From assembly GCA_012931725.1 (NCBI GenBank), contig CM022951.1, forward strand, positions 38,983,949 through 39,047,948: a stretch of 64,000 nucleotides of DNA. The letters are read 5' to 3'. The translations under genes and the position numbers were made by a program. The notes beneath the pieces were generated by a model. That model worked only from the letters and a program-made list of their open reading frames with translations. It ran no database searches and was not told the DNA's origin. Below are positions 22,301 to 33,735 of this stretch, piece by piece (the stretch's first letter is position 1; each line of letters opens with the position of its first letter). The stretch comes from Litsea cubeba (lineage: Eukaryota; Streptophyta; Magnoliopsida; Laurales; Lauraceae).

Positions 22301-25300
22301 ATGGTAGTGTAATTTAAGTGATGTAAGTATGCATTTTTAGTATTATTTTAGCCTTCAACTAATTTTTTTCAATTTTAGGTATTTTATATATTTTTTTCAT
22401 TTTTCAATTACATCTTTTCCGAAATGGAATACCGGAATTGACCAGAATGCCGAAATGTTCCACTACAGGGTCAAACCGGAACGTTGACTGGAACGGAATT
22501 GACAACTATGATGCATTTAGCATAGTGGCAGTAGCTGCTATGTATTTTGTTCCATGGTGCCTATACGAGGGGGGCTCATGGTATGAGCTGATTGGATCAA
22601 GCAAATGTGGGCATGCATATTATTAATTAGATCTTTAGTTGCTGTCAATATGGTTATTGTTGTTGTTATCATTGTTTTACTAAGCATGTTGAATAATCAT
22701 TAATGAACAATTTTAATGTTACCCTAGAATTTTATTTGTGTGATTCGCTTTCTCCTTTTCAATTAACCATGGGTTATGCATAGGCCTCAAAAGGGTTGAT
22801 ATATTGTGTACTTAATTGAGATTTTTCCCATGATAGAAGTAGTAAGGATAAAGAAGTGTAAACTATCCAAGGATAGACTGAAATGGAGAAACAAAGTTCA
22901 CGTAGCTGACCCCAACACAGTTGGGACAAGGCTTGGATGGTGATGATGATGATGATTGTGATTTTATACCCAAACTATATCAACATGTATATTTAGTGTG
23001 TACTTGAGTTTTTAGTGTACATAATAAGTTTCCTTATGGAGTCATTTTTCTTTATTGAGTAGATCTTGCAAACAGTGCAGGAATAACTGAAGGATTTTCC
23101 ATGTGTGGCGGCGATTTTGTGGAAGTGTATAGTGACGCAAGTCAAGAAGGTACAGAGACAGCATTTTTCTTAGATGGCGTGGTATTAGTTATTGCCGAGA
23201 CATTGTAAAGAAATCCTTTTGTTAGATTGCCCTTTGATGATATCAAAATTCTTAGCGATCTTTTTTGGTTTTTCTTTTCTTTTCTCTTCTTTATTTTAAA
23301 CGGTAACGAAAAACTATATTAAGAAAGAGATACATTGAAGTAATGGTAAAGAAATTCCAATGGGCATGAAAGTAAATAGCTAAGACCGACCTTAAGCTTG
23401 CCTACAACTCATTAATGGACCTTGGAAACGACTCTGCTCTAACGTTCATTACTGTTGTCATCATCGATGCATGCTGTTTCGTGACAATGATGTTCATATA
23501 ACTTATCCGTACTAGGATTGCTAATCATGATAAAGTTTAACCATGAGTGTGTTGGCTATTAGCTTTAACCTTAGCAATGAGTGTCAACAATAACAACAAT
23601 AACATGTCAACAATAACAGCTGATTAGGAGCTGATTAGGAGATGTCAAAGACATGTCAACATTAACAGCTGATTGCTTAGGAGATGTCAAAGATAACAGC
23701 TGATTGATTAGGAGATTAGGATTTAGTCAATTATTTCTCCCTTGATTGTTGTAATTAGTTCATTATTAATACTCAGCAATCGATGATCCCAGATCATTGA
23801 GTTTCTTGCCATTATTGTCTTCTTCATCTCATCACAGTCTCTTACATGGTATCAGAGCTATAGTTACCTTCTCAAATTGATTCAGTCATTCTCCCTGACT
23901 TGGATCTTCTTCCTGATAGTGTCTGATCATCCCTGATCAAGACGTGGCCCACTTCAGATCATCTTCAACATCTCTCAAAACCACCTCCATCCTGGTCGAC
24001 CAGCATTGCTGGTATTTATGAACATTTTTCTGGATGTTTTCTCCCATCAGAGGTGAGGTTTCCAGCAACATTTGTGATATTTCTATTTCTTGCCTCTGTT
24101 TTCATCAAGACCGTCCAAATTTGTGGATTTTGATCCGATTTGAGTGAAACTTTGGCCTGGAGTTGCGAAAATAACTTGTCCTTCCATTCCATACCCCTGA
24201 TCGGGCCGCAATCAAATATTCAGATCTCACAAGGAGATCGGCACAGTGACGGGATTGACGAATTCTCGTCAGACTGACGCTGTACTTCTCTATTCTTCTC
24301 TGTTTCACTATTGGCCCACCTGCGATGATCACAATCTGTTTCACAGTATTACCCATCTTGGTCGACTAACATTGTGGAGATTTTTTGGGAATTTTTCTCC
24401 CATTAGAGGACGGTTTTCCATCACCATTTGTGGTCCGTCCATTTTCTCACACTGATTTAATCTCGACCGTCCAAAAACCTGGATCTGAGGTTGATCTTTC
24501 TGCGACCACTTCCAGTAGTTGGGAAAAACTACTCTCCTTTCATCTCTTCACTCTGATATGTGTCCAGATCACCCTGTGGGGCCCACGTGTGGATCTACCC
24601 ACTGCCGATAGGGACGTCAGGCTGCCTGGGCTGTGTTGCTGCCACTGTGCACTGCTGGTTTACAAGTATTACCTCTGATTTGTCCAAAGATCTTCAGGCC
24701 TGGGAGTTTTGGACCTCTTTGAGAAATCTCACCTGATCTGTGATTCGACAACTCTGTGGGGCCCACGCACGGGTCCAGATTCAATTTTACAGTTCATCGG
24801 GTGCTTTATTGGCACTGTTTGTACTGTCTGTTGCTGGATTGCTCATCAGATTCCTCATCTCATCTGCTGCTTGGCTGGTATTTCATTCTCACTACTATTA
24901 TTGCTAATTGTGTGCCTGTTGCTATTTAATATGGAGAAGTATGATATTATTCCTGTTAAATTCAATGGGAATAATTATATGGCATGGTCATTTCATCTGA
25001 AGAGTTTTGTAGAAGGCCAAGGGTTGTTTGGATACCTTGATGGTTCAGTACCTAAACCTACTACAACTTCTGACACAAAAGATTTAGCCACCTGGTCTAA
25101 AGACAATGCTAAGGTCATCACTTGGATTCTTAATTCCATTAACCCTTCTCTTGCTATTGCTCTTCAAGCATATACTACCGCATCTGATATGTGGAGTCAT
25201 CTCAAGAATATTTATCATCAAACCAATAAAGCTCGCAAATTTGAACTTGATAGTGAAATTGCAAAATTCAGTCAGGGTGATAAATCTGTGCAAGAGTACT

Positions 25301-28300
25301 ACAATGGTTTTCTCACCTTATGGACTGAAAGGGATGCTATGATAATTCAGTCAGTATCTACTGGGTTTTTGTCCGAGGCTCTTAAATTACAAGAGGAAAC
25401 CCACATCAGCCAGTTCCTAATGAATCTCAGACCTGACTTCGAATCTGTTCGGTCAGCTCTCATGAATAGAGAAGTCACCGCAAATCTAGACACTTGCTTT
25501 CAAGAAGTCCTTCGAGAATAACTTCGCCTCACCTCTCAGCGTACCATTCTTGAAGCACCACAGGCCTCCCTAGCCTCTCTTCATACTAAATCTGCTCTTC
25601 TGGCAACCCCCAATCAAAGGCCTATTCAATGCTTTGAGTGCAAAAGCTTTGGTCATCTGGCCAAGAACTGTCAAAAGAAATTAGTCTGCCGATATTGCAA
25701 ACGTCATCTTATTGATGACTGTCGCAGCCTACAGAGGAAGAATGGACCTCAGCAGAAGCAAAATCCTTCCACCATGCCCAGACAAAATAATCCTGCTGCA
25801 TTCCAAGTTCAAGCATCTCTTCCTGACACGGGAAGCACTTCTTCCAGGACTGTCTCCATGACTCCAACACAGATTCAAGAATTGATTCAGAGCACGATGA
25901 CCTCCGCCTATGCTTCCATGGGTCTTAATGGTGGTCGGTATCAACTTCATTCTCATATAGCATCTCCTGCTTTTCATTCCCCTGCCTCTCTTTCTTCTCC
26001 TATTACCTCTTCCACATGGTTTTTAGATTCAGGAGCCTCCAATCACATGATATCGGTAGAACATAGCTTTACAGATTCTCACCCTTACCTTGGCAAAGAG
26101 AAAATCATCACTGCTAATAGTGATCAACTACCCATTTCAGGAGTTGGTACCATTACTTTATCTAGTGTTTCTGGCCAGCCCATCACTCTTCCCAATGTTT
26201 ATTTTGTTCCTAAATTATCAGCCAATCTTCTTTCTGTAGGACAACTTATCGATGATGGCTATCTTGTTCACTTTTCTTCCTCTGGTTCTATAATACAGGA
26301 GCGACACACTAGGAAGGTGATCGCAATGGGGAGTAAACATGGGCGCCTGTTCTTGCTGGACATTGGACATCGTTCTCTCTTTGCTGCTTCTTCTACTTTC
26401 AATAAATTATGGACTGTTTGGCATAAACGTCTTGGTCATGTGAACAGTGCATATTTGCTTTCCTTGTTTAAATTTGGTTATTTGGATTCTACTATTAATC
26501 ATACGATGATGTCTTCTTTATCTCAATCTAAGTGTGAAACTTGTTGCTTAAGTAAAAGTCACATCTTGCCTTTTCCTGTTCATAATGCACGTGCTTTGGC
26601 AACCTTTGACATCATTCATTCAGATGTTTGGGGAATTGCTCCTACCTTGAGTAGGACGGGATTCAAATACTATGTGACTTTTATCGATGACCATTCTCGT
26701 TATACTTGGATTTACTTTATGCGTATGAAATCTGAAGTCTTCTCCATTTTTCAAAAATTTTATCACATGGTCCAAACCCAATTTCAGAAAGCAATCAAAA
26801 TTCTAAGATCAGATTCTGGTGGAGAATATATGTCTCATGACTTCTCTGCATTCCTTTCTGATAAAGGAATTCTTCACCAAAAATCGTGTCCGCATACTCC
26901 TCAACAAAATGGGATTGCGGAACGAAAGAACAGACATATTCTTGAAACTGTTCGTACTCTGTTGATTGCTTCTTTAGTTCCTCCCACCTTTTGGTGTGAT
27001 GCTGCACAGACTGCTGTTTATCTCCTCAATCGTCATCCTAGCTCTGTTCTGGGAAAAACTACTCCTTATGAAACTCTCTTTGGTCATGCCCCTTCATATT
27101 CTCACTTACGAGTTTTTGGCTGCCTGTGCTTTGTTCATCTTCCACCTACAGAGTGCACAAAGTTGTCTCCTCAGGCTGCCAAATGTATCTTTTTAGGCTA
27201 CAGTATTGAACACAAGGGATTTCTGTGTTATGATCAATCCGAGAAACGACTGCGAATATCTCGTAATGTGATCTTCTTGGAACACATTCCTTTCTTTTCT
27301 TTGCGTTTGGATAATCACCCTGTTGCCGTCTTATATGCCGCACTTCCCTGCGACTTCTCCACCACCTATTACCAAGGTCTATGTTCGGCGTACCAAGGTT
27401 TCACCTATGGTACTTCCCTCTTCTGATCATCTCCCAGTGCAGCCTACTGCTCCTACAGGTAACCATGCTAATATCATCCCTCTGCGACGATCTAATCGTC
27501 TTTCCATTGCCCCTAACCGCTATGGCTTTCCTGCTCTGTTTTCATCTTTGGATAGTGCTCCTATACCTACCTCATTTTCACAAGCCTCGAAGATTGCTTA
27601 CTGGCAAGATGCTATGAATGAGGAATTGCTTACTCTCGAAGCTAATCAGACATGGGACTTGGTACCGGCTCCTGAAGGAGCCTCTGTAATTGGCAGTAAA
27701 TGGATCTTCTCCATAAAAGTTCACTCAGATGGAAGTCTTGATCGCTACAAAGCCTGATTGGTTGCACAGGGATATAAACAGGAGTATGGGATCGACTATG
27801 AGGAGACATTTGCACCAGTAGCTAAAATGACCACCGTTCGTACTCTCCTCTGTATCTCTGCCGCCCGCAACTGGCGTCTGTGGCAAATGGATGTCAAAAA
27901 TGCATTTCTTCATGGGGATTTGCAGGAGACTGTTTATTTAAAGCCTCCTCCAGGATATGCCTGTCCTCCTAAGCATGTTTGTAAACTATGGAAATCTTTG
28001 TATGGACTTAAGCAGGCTCCCAGGGCTTGGTTCGAAAAATTCCGGACTGCTATTCTTGAAGCTAGTTTTCGTTAGAGTCATTCGGATAGCTCTCTATTTC
28101 TCCGGTGGACAACTGGACATCGAAGGGCTACACCTTTCTTTTGGTCTATGTTGATGATATGATTATCAGTGGCAATGATAATGCCAGCATTATGGATCTC
28201 AACCATCATCTCACTCGTCACTTCAAAATGAAGGATCTTGGTCCTCTCACCTACTTTCTGGGGTTGGAGTTCTTGCGTACCAAATCTGGCATTCGAGTTC

Positions 28301-31300
28301 ATCAGCGGAAATATGCTACAGATTTGATCACTTCGGCACGACTTGATGATGCTCACACTTTTGATACACCTATGGAGTTGAACAGCAAGATCAGTAAGGA
28401 TGATGGACAGCCCCTGGATGATCCCTCTGTTTTTCGGCGGATAGTTGGTAGTTTGCTCTACTTAACTATGACTCGGCCGGATATTTCTCATGTTGTTCAT
28501 ACGGTTAGTCAGTTTATGAGCAATCCTCATAAACCACACCTTGCTGCTGCCTTGCGCATACTCCGCTATGTCAAAGGCACTCTTAACCATGGTCTCTTCT
28601 ACTCTTCGGCCGCTTCTCTACACTTATCCACTTATGCGGATGCTTACTGGGCTGGTTGCCCGGATTCTCGGCGATCTACCACTGGTTGGTGTATCTTTCT
28701 TGGGGAATCTTTAATTTCATGGAAGTGCAAGAAGCAAACCACCGTTTCGAAATCTTCTGCTGAGGCTGAATATCGAGCCATGTCATCCGCAAGTGCTGAA
28801 ATCATCTGGCTCCGCCATCTTCTCTGTGAATTTGGTGTCTCTGTTGGTAAATCAACACCTCTTCATGGGGACAACACAAGTGCTACCCGCATTGCAAACA
28901 ATCCAGTCTTTCATGAAAGAACGAAGCATATTGAGATTGATTGCCACTTCATCCGTCAACATGTTGTTACTGACAAGATAACTCTGCCTCATGTCTCTAC
29001 TCTTGACCAGTTGGCAGATATCTTCACAAAAGCTCTTACCAAACCACGTCATTATGATCTCACTAGCAAATTGATGTTTTCTAACTTACCGCATCAATTT
29101 GAGGGGGAGTGTCAACAATAACAACAATAACATGTCAACGATAACAGCTGATTAGGAGCTGATTAGGAGATGTCAAAGACATGTCAACATTAACAGCTGA
29201 TTGCTTAGGAGATGTCAAAGATAACAGCTGATTGATTAGGAGATTAGGATTTAGTCAATTATTTCTCCCTTGATTGTTGTAATTAGTTCATTATTAATAC
29301 TCAGCAATCGATGATCCCAGATCATTGAGTTTCTTGCCATTATTGTCTTCTTCATCTCATCACAGTCTCTTACAATGAGAGTGCATTGAAACTTTATGAC
29401 CCTACCAAACAGATTTGTATATCTTGTTACTACGAGAGGCAAAAGTTATTAGCAGTTGGGCTCATGATGGAAACACCTATGGGTGTCATTACTACACTTC
29501 CAACACTAACTTATGGGTACCGTTACTCATACATGTATGATATTGCTTTCCATCTACTCTTGATTTAGGGAGTATGACATGACAACCTTACAATCGATGT
29601 CTATTACACTGTCAGGTGATACATTGCCTACTGCTTTTGTAAGGAAGTCTGCAACTTGATCACCTATACTTACATATGACTTCTCCAATTCCTTGCTTCG
29701 AATTTTTGCTCTAATAAAGTGACAGTCAACCTCCTCATGTTTTGTTCTTTCATGATATATTGGGTTTCTGGCTAACCTGGTCACTGAAGTGTTGTCACTG
29801 TATAATGTCATTGGTCCACCCTGTTTGAAGCCCATTTCTCCTAACAATATCTCTAACCACATAACTCACAACACCCATGAGCTACTGCTTGGGACTTCTT
29901 AGCTTCAACACTTGATTTTGCAATTACCATTTGCTTTTTACTTTTTACAGACACAAGATTTCCTCCGGGGGTCATTGGTTTGGCGCAATGGTAGAAGTCT
30001 TGGGTGACATGCCTGATAACGCAGGTTCAAGACCTTCGAGCAGCCACTTTGTGCAAAATTGCAATAGGTTAGGTTTGCTTCCAGTCTGAACCCTCCTAGG
30101 ACCCTGCTTTGGTGGGACCGCACTGGGTGATGACCTTTAGACACAAGATTTCCTCCAACTATAGTGCAACATCTTGTACTAGACTTTTCTATCTATCTAG
30201 GATCTAGCCTAATCAGCATCAGCATATGCTTCTGCTCTTATATGCTATGTGACTTATATAAGATGACCCAGAAATCCTTTCAATTACTAAGGATACTGTG
30301 GACAACAACCAAATGATCTGTTTTGGGTACCTGCATGAATTGAGTAACTAGACTTACTGTAGGATATATTTGGCCTAGTGATGGTCGGATAAATTAGTTT
30401 CATTACAAGTCTCTGGTAACCTTTTTTTTTATTATTATCATGAAGTAATTCTCCACTCTTAGAATGTAACCCATGATTTTATTCTATAGGAGTATCAACT
30501 GGTTTGGTTCCCAATTTTCCTATTTCTTCAAGCGGATCAAGGGTATATTTCCTCTGCAAAATAACGATTCCATTCTTTGATCGAGCAACTTCAATTCCAA
30601 GGAAATATTTTAGTAACCAAGATCCTTCATTTTGAATTCATTTCTCAAAAATTCTTTAAGCTTATTAATCTCGTCACCATCATTCTTTGTGATTACAATA
30701 TTATCGACATACACCACAAGCATCACCACTCTCATTTTCTCCTTTATACAGACACAGTATTGTCTTCATAACACCTGCTGAATCCAAAACTGATCACTGC
30801 CTTACTAAATCTCTCAAACCAAGCCCGTGGAGATTCCTTTAGCCCATACAATTTTTCCCTTTCATGACAAAGCCTGGTGAAAGATCTATATATACTTCTT
30901 TTAGATCTCCATGTAAAAAAGAATTCTTCACATCCAACTGATATATAGGCCACGAAAGGTTTGTTGCCAGGGATAATATTACGATGATAGAATTTAATTT
31001 CTCCATTGGGGAAACAGTCTCAAAATAATCAACTCCATATGATTGGATAAACCCTTTGCAACAAGACGAGCTTTACACCAATGAACTGTGCCATCTGGTT
31101 TGTATTTTAATGTGAAGACCCACTTACATCCAACAGCACACATTCCTTTCGGAAGAGATGTCAGCACCCGTGTGTTATTTTTCTTTAGGGCAGCTTGCAT
31201 TTCTTCAGTTATTGCCTCCTTAGTCCTTCCACTTACGATGAGCTAGTGCCTTAGACACATGTTTGGGTAATACATTCTGATGATACTTTACTAAAAAAAA

Positions 31301-32386
31301 AGGCATGAAAAATAGGTGACAGGTGGTTATATGAAACAAAATTTTGAAAAGGGTGATGAGTTGCACATGACCTTATACCTTTGTGTAAGGCAATAGGATG
31401 ATCAAGATCATAAGAACTACCAGAATGAGGCTGAGGGTCCACAATTGGTTCAGGCTGAGGATCTGAATTCAGAGCTTCAATTGATGATGGTTCGGCCAAG
31501 AATAATGGTCTGGTCTAACATTTTCTTCAGGAGTAAACTTGTATTGGCTTCTTTGGCACTTCCATGGTCTTTAAGCTTTCTCAAGAGTCTCTTACCCGGC
31601 TGCTTCTCTAGCTCTTGATTTTTGTCATCATCCACTTGTCTTGATATGATGGTGGAGGTATAGACTGAACGAGAGGCACCTGCTTCCCTCTACTGTCATC
31701 ATGTATTACCTCTTTACCTTCTGGTGAGTAGTAAGGCAGATCTTCATGAAATGTTACATCCATTGTGAAAAATACCCTATCACCCTTTCCAGGGTGATAA
31801 CATTTGTATCCTTTTTGAGAGCTAGGATATCCTACAAACATACATTTGTTGCCTTTGGGTTCAACTTGTCTAGTTGTTGCTTGGGAATGTGCACAGCATG
31901 AACATCCAAACACCTTTGGTGGAACTGAAATAAAGGTTATTTGGACACAAAGTTTCCATTGGGCTGTTTCCTCCCAATACTTTTGGAGGCATCCTAGTTG
32001 TTAAAGAAGTTACTGTTAATACTCAATCTGACCAAAAAGATTTTGGAACATTCATTTCGATCAGAAGAGCTCTTGTAATGTCTAATAGGTGCTCATTCTT
32101 CCTTTCAGCGTCTCCAATCTGCTTTGGGGTATATGCATGTGAAGTTTTCATTCAATCTCATTCTCAGATAAATAAGATTGAAACTCTTGGAAAATATATT
32201 CTCCCCCATTGTCAAATCTAGACCAGTAGATCTCTTGATGTCCTAATCTTCTCTCTCGTTCTGTGCTCTGATACCAAGTTGAATCTTTAGATAATTGTAG
32301 ATTTAGGGTTTTAGACAAGGTCTAAGAAGCCCCAAGAGAAAGGAATAGAAGCAAAGGAGAGGGTTTTTTTTTTGGTTGGTGGGCAG

Positions 32387-32435
<49 letters not shown>

Positions 32436-33678
32436 GGGCGGAATTAGAGAAAAAAGGATTGTTGTCAAATCCGAGAGTTGGACGACCTCCTCTATTTATT
32501 AAAATAATGCTTTCTAACTACTTACAAAAAACCCTGAATTTATTTTATGCCTATTACACAGAAGCCCTTGAAACTATGAAATAAATACTTCTTTGATTCA
32601 TAACAATGCAGACACTATTTCAGTGCAAGAGAAATCTCACCTTGATACTGCTCCCACTATACAATGCTCTGAAATGGGAACTTGGTAGTTAGTAGCATGG
32701 AGTGAAGCCAACTTAGCCATTCTTACATTCTGTTTCTGTTAACTTCTTTGATCTTGTTTCATTTCCAGAAGACTGTAGCTTTTCCGAAAGACAAGTGGGT
32801 TTTTATCATGTTTAGCAGCTTCTCTTCCATCTAGACTCCTCTCTTTGCCAGTAACTTAGTTCAAACTGGATATTTGCTTGGCATTTTGATTTTTGCTGAT
32901 CTTGCAGGATATTGGGATGCTGTGGTTACTTGTTTCTTCCTAGATACAGCACACAACATTGTTGAATACATTGAAATCATATCAAGAATTCTCAAAGACG
33001 GAGGAGTAAGATGTCATTTATTTTGTCCTACAGATGGTTCCTGGTAGAATGCGAAGTTTTAGGGTTCCATGAAACCATTGTATAATGAATGTCATCTCAT
33101 ATTGTATGTATATTTAGTATCTCACTAAAATAAGCACTGGTGATTGGGACCATTCAACTCTCAATTGGAATCATTCTTATATTAAGGAGGGCCCTTGTCC
33201 TGGGAGGTTTTTTCATTGACCATGATGCCGGCAGATCAGTAATTGGCCCCTGATTACAATTGCACGTTGCCTCCTCTAAATGCCAATTGAAATGTGTAAA
33301 TAATTCAACGTAGACTTCCCTGGGAACACTGTTAATAAACATTCAACAAAAGATGCTCTACTAGTGCTTCAAAAACTAGTCCTAATAGCAGGCTGTTATA
33401 ACATAGGGTTGAACCAAAAACCTGAGATCAAAGTTTATACAAGAAAATAGGAGCAAGCTGAGCTCACACCTTGAATTTATCAACATATTAAATTATGTAT
33501 GCAACGAAAATGCCTTTTAAATCATACCGAAATCCAGTTTGTATTCCACATATAGAAGAGAAATTAGATCGAGATATAAGAAAAGGTGTAAATTGAAGAC
33601 CACTTGTGGGTCATGATCACATATTGGTTAAAAATGTAAATAACAACCCACTTCACATCCCAAGTAAAAGTTTGTGTA

Positions 33679-33735
<57 letters not shown>

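Larger units (their letters stand above)
23582..29374 (+). mobile_element. Copia-3, full-length young Ty1/Copia retrotransposon (5.8 kb)
   Basis: LTRs at 23582-23846 and 29110-29374 are both 265 bp and differ at one position by eye. The TSD ATGAG lies at 23577-23581 and 29375-29379. The primer-binding site TGGTATCAGAGC starts at 23847 and the polypurine tract GAGGGGGAG ends at 29109. A 1.1-kb leader precedes the gag ATG at 24931. All domains are present in the Copia order (gag, protease, integrase, RT, RNase H), but the reading frame is broken. It lies in the same orientation as the host gene, in the 9.8-kb intron between exons at 23149 and 32908. Confidence 0.96.
29557..32605 (-). mobile_element. 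Copia-4, decayed minus-strand Copia element lacking gag, protease and 3' LTR
   Basis: Reading down from 32605 there is a candidate 5' LTR, the primer-binding site TGGTATCAGAGC (32276-32265), about 40 bp of leader, then directly an integrase fragment (FDNGGEY). The integrase tail (GYPSSQKGYKCYHP), RT pieces (GCKWVFTLKYKPDGTV, YGLKESPRAWFERF) and RNase H (LYSDNTSVTRLARNP, HEEVDCHFIR) follow. Gag, protease and the integrase N-terminus are deleted. The RT active site is YVDN instead of YVDD. Several stops and frameshifts are present and no 3' LTR is visible. A SINE inserted at 29967. Confidence 0.85.

Noticed and set aside
29981..30034. tRNA gene
   Set aside because: A and B boxes are present, but the sequence does not close into an acceptor stem and has a SINE body, tail and 18-bp TSD.
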